Shown here piece after piece: positions 6,079 to 14,142 of a DNA stretch of 14,561 bases. Made by a program: the position numbers and the translations under genes. This DNA is from an uncultured Bacilli bacterium (GTDB lineage: Bacteria; Bacillota_I; Bacilli_A; RF39; UBA660). Every line of letters starts with the position of its first letter. The first letter of the stretch is position 1. Below the pieces are notes generated by a model. That model did no database searches. It was not told the origin of the DNA and saw only the letters and a program-made list of their open reading frames with translations. The stretch covers positions 1 through 14,561 of the forward strand of contig CANQFH010000018.1 of NCBI GenBank assembly GCA_947598425.1, read 5' to 3'.

Positions 6079-6589
6079 AATATTTACCTTTAATTAAGAT
6101 ATCTTTTTTATTTAACTTCTTAATTATAATCCTTTCTACTTTTCTTGCTAAACGTACTAAGAAAGGTTCTTCTTCACTTATACCATTAACTAAAATAGTT
6201 GTAAAATTCATTTTATTACCCCCATAAATATCAGTAAGTAGGACATCTCCAATCATAGCAACTTCAATATCTTTTAAATTATATAAATCTAAAATCTTTT
6301 TATATTTTTTAGAAAATGGTTTTTTAGCTTTATAAGCTGAATCAATATTTAATTTTTCTTTAAAAGGTCTAATTCGATTTTTATTACTATTAGAGACAAT
6401 AATGACTATAAAATTCTTTTGTAATTCAAATATTAACTCTCTTAATTTATCATTGGGATAATCGACTTCATAACTAGCTAAAGTATTATTTAAATCAAAT
6501 AATAAACATTTAATTCCTCTTTTTTTTAATTTTTGATAATTAATTGTATAAATACTTTGAGCATACATATCAGGTATAAATAAATCCAT
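6071..6589 (-). CDS. yqeG: YqeG family HAD-superfamily protein, 172 aa
   Basis: This is a HAD subfamily IIIA protein whose genes commonly stand beside yqeH. The HAD motifs are in order: motif I FDLNNTL (31-37; nucleophile Asp32), motif II with Ser66 (VSNSN), motif III Lys90 (YKAKKPF) and motif IV IGDVLLTD (113-120). The family normally reads DLDNT in motif I; here the second acid, which acts as general acid/base in HAD phosphatases, is Asn34 (codon AAT). Phosphatase activity may be weak or lost. Length and the C-terminal VERIIIKKL helix match YqeG. AAGGAGG stands 6 nt before the ATG. It starts 15 nt after polC and overlaps yqeH by 8 nt. Physiological substrate unknown. Confidence 0.92.
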   Translation of the reverse strand: MDLFIPDMYAQSIYTINYQKLKKRGIKCLLFDLNNTLASYEVDYPNDKLRELIFELQKNFIVIIVSNSNKNRIRPFKEKLNIDSAYKAKKPFSKKYKKILDLYNLKDIEVAMIGDVLLTDIYGGNKMNFTTILVNGISEEEPFLVRLARKVERIIIKKLNKKDILIKGKYYD

Positions 6590-6604
6590 TATAATCCTCC
6601 TTTA

Positions 6605-9600
6605 TTAAAATAAACTTAATTGAGCTGATTCAGGCATATCTTTAAAGACTCCTAATAAACGTAGTTTATCCATGGTAGAAGCGTTCACTTTACCTCTAGT
6701 TTGAAAATCTTCAACACAATAGAAAGCTTTTTTATTTCTTTCTTCAATTATTTGATTCGCAACCGAATCACCAAGACCATCGACAGTTCTAAATGGGGAG
6801 ATTAAAGTCACACCATCAGGAGCAATTAAATAATTTTTAGCTTCACTTTTTTCAATATCAATATTACCAAATTTGAAACCACGAGCTGTCGCTTCTAAAG
6901 CTAGTTTTAAAGTTTCTAATAGAGATGTTTCTTTACTAGTGGCATCATAACCTTTACCTATAATATCATTTATTCTATTTTTGATGGCATCATAACCTGC
7001 AATCATTGTTTCTAATTCAAAATCATCAAATCTAGTAGAAAAATAAGAAGCATAATATTCAGCAGGATAATGAACTTTAAAATAAGCTATTCTAAAGGCA
7101 CTCATTACATAAGCTGCTGCATGGGCTTTAGGGAACATATATTTAATTTTTTGACAAGAATCAATATACCAATCTGGAATACCAGCATCAATCATTGTTT
7201 GTTTATGTTTAGCCCAGCCTTCAGGATCTTTAGAGGCTTTACCTTTTCGAACAAATTCCATGATTTTAAAGGCTTTGATTGGTTCCATACCACATTGAAT
7301 TAAGAAAACCATAATATCATCACGACAACCAATAACGTCTTTAAATGGCACAACACCTTTACGAATTAATTCTTGAGCATTTCCTAACCAAACATCAGTA
7401 CCATGAGATAAACCTGATATTTTAATTAATTCACCAAATGTTGTTGGTTTAGTATCTTTAAGCATTCCAATAGTAAATGGAGTTCCAAATTCCGGTACTC
7501 CTAAAGTTCCTGTATCATTCATAATTTGTTCTTTGGTAACTCCTAGTGGTTCTGGAGATAAGAATAATCCCATCGTTTCTTTATCATCAAAAGGTACTGT
7601 TTTAACATCAATTTTTGTTAAATCTTGAAGCATTCGAAGTTGGGTTGGATCAGTATGACCTAAGATATCTAGTTTTAATACATCTTGATCAATGGCATGA
7701 TAATCAAAATGAGTAGTTCGCCAAGCAGCATCAACATCTTCAGCAGGATATTGATAAGGAGTAAAATCAAAGACATCCATATAACCAGGAATAACAACAA
7801 TACCTCCTGGATGTTGGCCTGTAGTTCTTTTAACACCAACACAACCCGCTGCTAGTCTTTCAATTTCCACATTGCGCATAATAATATTTTTATCTTCACA
7901 ATAACCTTTAACAAAGCCATAAGCAGTTTTTTCGGCAACAGTACCAATAGTACCAGCTCGATAAACATTATCTTCACCAAATAATACCTTCGTATATTCA
8001 TGGGCAGCAGCTTGGTTTAAATCTGAAAAGTTTAAATCAATATCAGGTACTTTATCGGCATTAAAACCTAAGAAAGTTGCAAATGGCATATCTTCACCAT
8101 CTTTAATCATTTTAGTACCACACTTAGGACAATTTTTATCAGGAAGATCAAAACCAATACCATATTTAATTGCTAAATCTTCACCATTTTCATCTTTAAA
8201 AATAGAATGTTTACATTTGGGACAACGATAATGACTAGGAAGAGGATTAACTTCAGTTATCCCCATCATAGTAGCTACAAAAGAAGAACCAACTGAACCT
8301 CTAGATCCAACTAAAAAGCCATCATCATTACTCTTTTTAACTAACTTTTGAGCAATTAGATAAATAACATCAAAGCCACCACCAATAATACCTTTTAATT
8401 CTTGTTCAATCCGATCTTGAATATTTAAAGGTAAGGGATCACCATACCAATCTTTAGCTTTACTATAGACCATATCTTTAACGATTTCTTTAGAATTTTC
8501 AATTCTTGGTGAAAAAGGTACACCACCAGTTTCAATAATTACTTCAACTATTTCACATTTATCAGCTATTTTATTAGGATTTTCTACTACTATTTCATGA
8601 GCTTTTTCTTCTCCTAAGAATGCAAAAGCCTCTAACATTTCATCAGTTGTATAAAAATGCATACTTGGTACTTCTAAACCACTTCTATTTAAGGGATGTA
8701 ATTTACCATTAAATCTTTGATTAATAATAATATCACGATATATTTTATCATCTCTAGTTAAATGATGAGCATCACTAGTAGCGCATACCATTACTCCAGC
8801 TTCTTCAGCAACTTTAACTATCTTTTTAATATGAGTATAAATATCTGCTAAAGATTTAATCATCGTATTACTATCTAAAGTTATTAAGAAAGAATAAACT
8901 TCAGGAGGTTGCACTTCAATATAATCATAATATTGCATCATTTTGGCTAGTTCTTCATCTTCTTTAGTAAAGGCAGCTTCAAAAATTTCCCCATTAACAC
9001 AACCACTTCCAAAAAGAAGACCATCACGATGATTATTTAATTCATCTCGAGGTAATTTACATTGATCACCTTTATATAAATATTTAGTATTAGCATAACT
9101 AATTAATTTAAATAAGTTTTTTAATCCTACTTTATTTTGAACTAATACTGACATATGAAAAGGTCTAGAAAATCGCAACAAAGATTCTGTATCGATAGAA
9201 TTATATAACTTTTGAGTTGTTTCAATATTTCTATTACTTAATACTTTAGCCATTTTATAGAAAGCAATAGCAGTTCCTTCACTATCATAATCACCACGGT
9301 GGTGAGAAGATTCATCCCAAGGAACATCTAAATTTTTAACAAGTGTTGATAACTTATGATTTTTCCACTCCGGATAAAGAATTCTAGCCATACTCATGGT
9401 ATCTAAAACAGTATTTTTAAATTCACCTAAATTATATTTATGCATAGCAGCAGTAATAAAACCAATATCAAAACTAGCATTATGTGCAACCATAGGTAAA
9501 TCTTTAGCAAAGTCTAAAAATCTTTTAACTACTTCTTCTTCGTTATCTTTATCTTGTAACATTTCATCTGTAATATTAGTAAGTTCCACTATCTTTTCAG

Positions 9601-10930
9601 GAAGTTTTCTAAAAGGATTAATAAGTTCATCAAAATGTTCCGTAACAACTCCATTTTTAATTTTAACTGCTCCAATTTCTATCATTTGATCAGAATAAGG
9701 AGTAAACCCAGTAGTTTCAGTATCGAAAACAACAAATTCATCTTCTAATAAATCATAATCTTTCAAGTTATAAATAACATCGATTTCATTGTTAACTATA
9801 CTCATTTCAGCCCCATAAATGACTTTAAATTTATCTTCTTCATTTTCAATATCTTTATTAATATCACAAACAGTATGATATAAATCAGGATATGATTGTA
9901 AACAATTATGATCTGTAACTGCGACAGCTTTATGACCTAATTTATGAGCAAATTTAACTAAAGCTTTAGCATCAATTACCCCATCCATAGCGCTCATCAT
10001 AGTATGAGTATGTAATTCAACTCTTTTTTCTAAAGCATTATCTACAACACCAATATCTTTACTTTTAATTGCTTCAATACTTCTACCATTTAAGACCATC
10101 ATTCTTAAATAATTATCCATTTCCACATTGCCAACAATACGATACCAATTACCTACTTTTAATCCTTTTAATATGGTACGATATTCATCTTCTTTAAATC
10201 TTACAAATTTAACTAAAAAACTATCAGTTTTATCACTAACTTTTAAATTAATAATATAAGCAGTAGCTTTTTGACCTTTTCTTTCACTATTATCAATTCC
10301 AAAGACATAACCTTCAATAATAATATTTTTTTGTTCCCCAATAATATTTTTTAAATGCGTAACATCCCCATCTTTATGGAAACCAAAAATAACTGGATCA
10401 TCTTTTTTCTCTATCTTAACTTCATCTCTAACACTAATTTCTTTTAATACTTCTTTATTTAATTCTTCATTTAAACTAATATTAATATCATAATTACCTA
10501 AACCATAATTATTTAATTTATTAATAATATCTTGTTTATAATCTTCTAAAGCATTCACTAAAGTTTGAGTATTTCCTTCTAAATAGATAATTTTATCTTT
10601 TACTTCTTTAAAACTATTTTCTAATCCCATTAAAGATGGATGTTCAAATACAATATCATTTAATATTCTTTTTAAATATTCTTCGATATCTTTATCTAAT
10701 ACATTTAAATATTCTAAAGTAATTAAACACTTTTGTTCTTTATTTATCCCTTTTTTAGCACAATTAAATAGATTGTTAATAACATCATAATTAATAACAT
10801 TCTCACTACTTAAATGAACATTATATATTAAAGTATCTCGATTATATACTACTTTAACTATCTTAGAATCTTTAAAATCATCACACCAAGCAAAATCTAT
10901 GCTTTTAAAAAATCTATTTAATTCTTCCAT
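6605..10930 (-). CDS. polC: DNA polymerase III alpha subunit, PolC type, 1441 aa
   Basis: PolC is the main replicative polymerase of low-GC Gram-positives, with its own 3'-5' proofreading exonuclease. Domain order: an N-terminal region (1-180); an OB fold (about 195-290); a PHP domain beginning HTHT (307-310) and TDH (339-341), interrupted by the exonuclease with DTETTG (403-408), AHNASFD (482-488) and HRGDYD (544-549); and PHP resuming at SDAHHLTRDD (719-728). The polymerase follows with GSRGSVGSS (875-883), a four-Cys zinc site (C903, C906, C934, C937), palm acids in PDIDLNFS (962-969, Asp963/Asp965) and KLDILGH (Asp1088). The last five residues QLSLF match the beta-clamp binding consensus. 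Length equals Bacillus PolC (about 1437). All catalytic motifs appear intact. Its RBS AAGGAGT lies in the last codons of dnaE, 2 nt upstream. Confidence 0.98.
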   Translation of the reverse strand: MEELNRFFKSIDFAWCDDFKDSKIVKVVYNRDTLIYNVHLSSENVINYDVINNLFNCAKKGINKEQKCLITLEYLNVLDKDIEEYLKRILNDIVFEHPSLMGLENSFKEVKDKIIYLEGNTQTLVNALEDYKQDIINKLNNYGLGNYDINISLNEELNKEVLKEISVRDEVKIEKKDDPVIFGFHKDGDVTHLKNIIGEQKNIIIEGYVFGIDNSERKGQKATAYIINLKVSDKTDSFLVKFVRFKEDEYRTILKGLKVGNWYRIVGNVEMDNYLRMMVLNGRSIEAIKSKDIGVVDNALEKRVELHTHTMMSAMDGVIDAKALVKFAHKLGHKAVAVTDHNCLQSYPDLYHTVCDINKDIENEEDKFKVIYGAEMSIVNNEIDVIYNLKDYDLLEDEFVVFDTETTGFTPYSDQMIEIGAVKIKNGVVTEHFDELINPFRKLPEKIVELTNITDEMLQDKDNEEEVVKRFLDFAKDLPMVAHNASFDIGFITAAMHKYNLGEFKNTVLDTMSMARILYPEWKNHKLSTLVKNLDVPWDESSHHRGDYDSEGTAIAFYKMAKVLSNRNIETTQKLYNSIDTESLLRFSRPFHMSVLVQNKVGLKNLFKLISYANTKYLYKGDQCKLPRDELNNHRDGLLFGSGCVNGEIFEAAFTKEDEELAKMMQYYDYIEVQPPEVYSFLITLDSNTMIKSLADIYTHIKKIVKVAEEAGVMVCATSDAHHLTRDDKIYRDIIINQRFNGKLHPLNRSGLEVPSMHFYTTDEMLEAFAFLGEEKAHEIVVENPNKIADKCEIVEVIIETGGVPFSPRIENSKEIVKDMVYSKAKDWYGDPLPLNIQDRIEQELKGIIGGGFDVIYLIAQKLVKKSNDDGFLVGSRGSVGSSFVATMMGITEVNPLPSHYRCPKCKHSIFKDENGEDLAIKYGIGFDLPDKNCPKCGTKMIKDGEDMPFATFLGFNADKVPDIDLNFSDLNQAAAHEYTKVLFGEDNVYRAGTIGTVAEKTAYGFVKGYCEDKNIIMRNVEIERLAAGCVGVKRTTGQHPGGIVVIPGYMDVFDFTPYQYPAEDVDAAWRTTHFDYHAIDQDVLKLDILGHTDPTQLRMLQDLTKIDVKTVPFDDKETMGLFLSPEPLGVTKEQIMNDTGTLGVPEFGTPFTIGMLKDTKPTTFGELIKISGLSHGTDVWLGNAQELIRKGVVPFKDVIGCRDDIMVFLIQCGMEPIKAFKIMEFVRKGKASKDPEGWAKHKQTMIDAGIPDWYIDSCQKIKYMFPKAHAAAYVMSAFRIAYFKVHYPAEYYASYFSTRFDDFELETMIAGYDAIKNRINDIIGKGYDATSKETSLLETLKLALEATARGFKFGNIDIEKSEAKNYLIAPDGVTLISPFRTVDGLGDSVANQIIEERNKKAFYCVEDFQTRGKVNASTMDKLRLLGVFKDMPESAQLSLF

Positions 10931-10932
10931 AA

Positions 10933-13800
10933 CTACTCCTTTATCACTTTATTAATAATTATACTATATTTATCATATCTTTTTGATACTCTACCCCAGA
11001 CTTTTATTAAATCATTTTTCTGAATATCTTTTAAACAAGCCATTTTATCTGGAAATATGGTAAAATCACAGATATTAGTTTCATCACTAGCTGAGATAAA
11101 TGCCATTTCTTCATTTTCTTTCGTCTTAATATTCTTAATATTTTCTACCATAACATAACAAATTATATTTTTAAAGACATTTTCTTTAATTTTATCTAAT
11201 TTTATTATCCCTTTTTGAGAATCTTCTAAATACTTACTAGCAGGATGATTAGATATATAAAAACCATAACTATCTTTTTCTCTTAATCTTTCTTCCTCTA
11301 CTGTATCATCTTCTAAATAATTTAATTTAGGTATTAAAGTATCTTCTCCTAAATCATTATATAACAAACCATAATTCATTAAAATATTTAAATTATTTTG
11401 CAAACTTTTAACATTAATATTAAAATCTCTTAAACTAAAAGAATTTATTAATATTAAATAATCATCTTTATTTAAAAAATTAATAGTTCTTTTAAAAAAA
11501 TCAAAAATATCTTTATATAAACCATTTTCATTTCTTTCTGTAATTATTTCTTTAACTTTTTCAGTCTTTATATTTTTAATCATTTTAAATGGTAAATAAA
11601 CATTTTGTTCTTTTAATACAAAATTATTTAATGAATAATTAATACTAACATAATTAATATAATAATTATTTCTTTTTAAATCATTTAAGTATTCTTTAAT
11701 TTTATCATTAGAAGTACTCATATCTAATAATTCAAAAGTAAATAAAGCAGGATAATGAACTTTTAAATAAGCCATTTCATAAGAGATAGAGGCATAAGCA
11801 ACAGAATGGGCTTTATTAAAACCATAAGAAGCAAAGGCGATAATATGATTATAAATATTAGTAGCTAAAGATTTAGAATAACCATTTTGCATACATCTAT
11901 TAATAAATTCATTTTGATAGTTTAAAATAATTTTTTCTTTCTTTTTAGCCATAGCTCTTCTTATATTATCAGCTTCGGCATAAGAAAATGAAGCCATTTT
12001 AACTAATATACTGATAACTTGTTCTTGATATACAATTACGCCATAAGTTTCTTTTAAAATATCTATTAAAGAATTATCATAATAACTTACTTTTTCTAAA
12101 CCTTCTTTTCTTCTAATATAGGTTTCTAATTCTTTAACTGGTCCTGGTCTTACTAAGGCAATAGATGCTACCAATTCTAAAAAATTCTTGGGTTTAAATT
12201 TAACTAACATATTCTTAAAGGTTTTAGTTTCAAATTGAAATATACCATCAGTATTAGCATTACAAAATAATTCGTATACTTTAGGATCATCTAAAGGAAT
12301 ATTATTTAATTTAAAGTTAGGTATTTTATTAATAATATTACTAATAGTACTTAAATTTCTTAAGGCTAGAAAATCCATCTTTAATAAACCTAAATCTTCT
12401 AAATATTCCATCGGAACTCCAGTTAAATAAACATCTTTATTTTTATACATTGGAATAATTTCATCTAAATCTTTATTAGCAATAACTATTCCTGCTGCAT
12501 GAGTCGATATATTTCTTTTTAATCCCTCTAATTGCATACTTATTTGATATAATTCTTTTAAATTAGGATAACTATTTAAATATTCTTTAACTTTAATTAT
12601 TTGTAAATTTTCACTTAAAGTTTTATCTCTATCAACTACTCTTAAAAATTTATTTAATAATTGTTCATCTATTTTTAATATTTTGGCTACTTCTCTTAAG
12701 ACTAATCTTGTTTTTAAGGTAGCAAATGTAATACCTCCCGCTACTTTAGTACTACCATATTTATTCTTAACATAATTGATAACATCTTCTCTTTTAGTAC
12801 TTTCAAAATCAATATCAATATCGGGCATTGTAACTCTTTCATAATTTAAAAATCTTTCAAATAATAAATTATATTTTAAAGGATCAATATCGGTAATCCC
12901 AATAACATAACTAACTAAACTTCCCGCGGCACTTCCTCTTCCTGGCCCTACTAAAATATTATTTTTTTTAGCATATAAAACATAATCATACACTATTAAA
13001 AAATAATCAACAAATCCCATTTTATTAATAACATTTAATTCATATTTTAATCTATCAATATAACTTTTAGGAACTTTATTATTTAATCTTTTCTTTAATC
13101 CTTTAATACATAAATTAGTTAAATAATTATAAGAATCTTCTATATATTTAGGTATATATCTTTCTTTAATATTAATCTCAATATTTAATTTATTTACAAC
13201 TTCTAACTCTTTCTCATAATCTATTTGACTAATATCACTTTGATAATAATTATTTAAGTATTCTTGAGGCTTATTATCACTCATTATATCTAAATATTTT
13301 AAATATTTACTACTTGCTAAATCAAGGGCTTTAATATCATTAACATAAACGATGTTATTAGTAATAAGTAAGCCATTTTGATATTCTTCTTTACTTTGAT
13401 AACCTATATATATATCTTCAAAAAAAGCTAAATCATTATAAATATCTTTACTCATATAAGGTATAATTACCAAAATATCATTACTATATTTTTGACATTC
13501 TATAATACTAATATCTTTCTCACATATAATAGTATTTATCTTTAATAAATTTTTATATCCTAAATAATTTTTAGCATATAAATATACTTTTTCATTATTA
13601 ATATTAACTTCTAATCCAATTAAAGGTTTAATATTGTTTTGAAGACATTTTTGATAAAACTCAACTACTCCACATAAATTATTATCACATATACCACATA
13701 CTTTGATATTTTTAAGTAAACAAAATTTAATTAAATTATCAATTTTAATTATACTTTTTAAAATACTATAATCAGTTGTTACTTTTAATGGTATATTCAT
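10933..13800 (-). CDS. dnaE: DNA polymerase III alpha subunit, DnaE type, 955 aa
   Basis: In PolC-containing bacteria DnaE extends RNA primers, mainly on the lagging strand, before handing over to PolC. The polymerase core is intact: GPGRGSAAGS (285-294), palm acids in PDIDIDFE (326-333, Asp327/Asp329), the third acid in KMDFLAL (Asp476), ALVRPGPV (548-555) and YGFNKAHSVAYA (659-670). An OB fold ends the protein (about 878-955). The N-terminal PHP domain is degenerate: where metal-binding DnaE has HLHxH the sequence is PLKVTT, and TDH is CDN, so no PHP activity is expected. There is no exonuclease domain. At 955 aa it is shorter than Bacillus DnaE (about 1115). The start at 13798-13800 has AAGGAG 6-7 nt upstream; a longer frame to 13848 runs through the promoter. 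It is the first gene of the operon. Confidence 0.96.
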   Translation of the reverse strand: MNIPLKVTTDYSILKSIIKIDNLIKFCLLKNIKVCGICDNNLCGVVEFYQKCLQNNIKPLIGLEVNINNEKVYLYAKNYLGYKNLLKINTIICEKDISIIECQKYSNDILVIIPYMSKDIYNDLAFFEDIYIGYQSKEEYQNGLLITNNIVYVNDIKALDLASSKYLKYLDIMSDNKPQEYLNNYYQSDISQIDYEKELEVVNKLNIEINIKERYIPKYIEDSYNYLTNLCIKGLKKRLNNKVPKSYIDRLKYELNVINKMGFVDYFLIVYDYVLYAKKNNILVGPGRGSAAGSLVSYVIGITDIDPLKYNLLFERFLNYERVTMPDIDIDFESTKREDVINYVKNKYGSTKVAGGITFATLKTRLVLREVAKILKIDEQLLNKFLRVVDRDKTLSENLQIIKVKEYLNSYPNLKELYQISMQLEGLKRNISTHAAGIVIANKDLDEIIPMYKNKDVYLTGVPMEYLEDLGLLKMDFLALRNLSTISNIINKIPNFKLNNIPLDDPKVYELFCNANTDGIFQFETKTFKNMLVKFKPKNFLELVASIALVRPGPVKELETYIRRKEGLEKVSYYDNSLIDILKETYGVIVYQEQVISILVKMASFSYAEADNIRRAMAKKKEKIILNYQNEFINRCMQNGYSKSLATNIYNHIIAFASYGFNKAHSVAYASISYEMAYLKVHYPALFTFELLDMSTSNDKIKEYLNDLKRNNYYINYVSINYSLNNFVLKEQNVYLPFKMIKNIKTEKVKEIITERNENGLYKDIFDFFKRTINFLNKDDYLILINSFSLRDFNINVKSLQNNLNILMNYGLLYNDLGEDTLIPKLNYLEDDTVEEERLREKDSYGFYISNHPASKYLEDSQKGIIKLDKIKENVFKNIICYVMVENIKNIKTKENEEMAFISASDETNICDFTIFPDKMACLKDIQKNDLIKVWGRVSKRYDKYSIIINKVIKE

Positions 13801-13806
13801 ACAAAA

Positions 13807-13827
13807 CTCCTTAAAAATATTATAGCA
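13807..13827 (-). promoter_or_regulatory. Promoter and RBS of the dnaE-polC-yqeG-yqeH-mutL operon
   Basis: On the minus strand a perfect TATAAT (13819-13824) is preceded by TGC (13825-13827), an extended -10 box. No good -35 is found at 16-18 nt; the TTGACC nearby is only 5 nt away and cannot serve. AAGGAG (about 13807-13812) is the dnaE ribosome binding site. The 5' untranslated leader is very short. Confidence 0.7.
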
Positions 13828-13830
13828 CAG

Positions 13831-13846
13831 GTCAAATTTATTTGAC
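13831..13846. promoter_or_regulatory. 16-bp palindrome between divergent dnaE and rpmB promoters, candidate operator
   Basis: GTCAAAT-TT-ATTTGAC is a perfect inverted repeat with a 2-bp centre. It lies where the -35 region of the minus-strand dnaE promoter would be, and its right arm supplies most of the TTGACA -35 of the plus-strand rpmB promoter (13842-13847). A dimeric regulator bound here could affect both directions. No known operator consensus is matched with confidence, and an AT-rich palindrome of this size could be accidental. Confidence 0.4.
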
Positions 13847-13887
13847 ATATCTTTTAATATATGATAAAGTTTTTAGAGATGAAGGAG
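13842..13887 (+). promoter_or_regulatory. rpmB promoter and ribosome binding site
   Basis: A consensus TTGACA (13842-13847) is followed after 17 nt by TAAAGT (13865-13870), with TG one base upstream (extended -10). AAGGAG (13882-13887) is 7 nt before the ATG. It overlaps the palindrome at 13831-13846. Confidence 0.65.
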
Positions 13888-13894
13888 TGATATT

Positions 13895-14053
13895 ATGGCA
13901 AAGAAAATTACTAATAAAAAACCTTTAACAGGCAATTTAAGAAGCCATGCTGAAAATAAAACTAAAATGAAACAAAAACCAAATTTACAAAAGAAAACAA
14001 TTAATGGTGAAAAAGTAATCATTAGTGCAAGAGAAGCAAAGAAAATGAAATAA
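13895..14053 (+). CDS. rpmB: 50S ribosomal protein L28 (bL28), short form, 52 aa
   Basis: bL28 is a small basic protein of the large ribosomal subunit. The protein begins MAKK and carries the family core GN-RSHA-NKTK (residues 13-24), PNLQKK (29-34) and a final VIISAREAKK that matches the VSARALK end. It is very lysine-rich, as expected. At 52 aa it is shorter than typical Firmicute L28 (about 62). It contains no cysteine, whereas most L28 proteins have one near residue 5 (KCxxTGK). It is the only complete plus-strand gene here, monocistronic, divergent from dnaE, with a strong RBS and its own terminator. L28 is the clear best fit; the short N- and C-termini leave small room for doubt. Confidence 0.87.
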   Translation: MAKKITNKKPLTGNLRSHAENKTKMKQKPNLQKKTINGEKVIISAREAKKMK

Positions 14054-14077
14054 CTTAAAAATTATAAGTTATTTTTT
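14048..14077 (+). terminator. rpmB intrinsic terminator
   Basis: AAATAACTTA (14048-14057) and TAAGTTATTT (14065-14074) form a perfect 10-bp stem with a 7-nt loop that overlaps the rpmB stop codon. It is followed by a T-run (14072-14077). The stem is AT-rich but correctly placed. Confidence 0.75.
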
Positions 14078-14103
14078 ATTGATAATAAAATTATATATAA
14101 ATT

Positions 14104-14140
14104 AAAAAACTTACTAAGTATCAATCTTAATAAGTTTTTT
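14104..14140. terminator. Bidirectional terminator between rpmB and the surface-protein gene
   Basis: AAAAAACTTA (14104-14113) pairs with TAAGTTTTTT (14131-14140), and after a one-base mismatch TAAG (14115-14118) pairs with CTTA (14126-14129). Both ends carry six-base A/T runs, so it can work on either strand. It sits directly after the minus-strand stop at 14143 and behind the rpmB terminator, separating the convergent genes. Confidence 0.75.
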
Positions 14141-14142
14141 TA

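Noticed and set aside
7070..9689. Plus-strand open frames opposite polC (7070-7303, 9396-9689) and one opposite the ATPase (387-572)
   Set aside because: They are complementary shadows of conserved catalytic regions and have no start signals or recognisable domains.
13832..13846. TTGACC as -35 box of the dnaE promoter
   Set aside because: It is only 5 nt from the TATAAT box; the promoter is better explained by the extended -10 motif.
13801..13848. N-terminal extension of dnaE to an ATG at 13848
   Set aside because: The extension contains the TGCTATAAT promoter, the RBS and the palindrome; the homologous DnaE beginning is at 13800.
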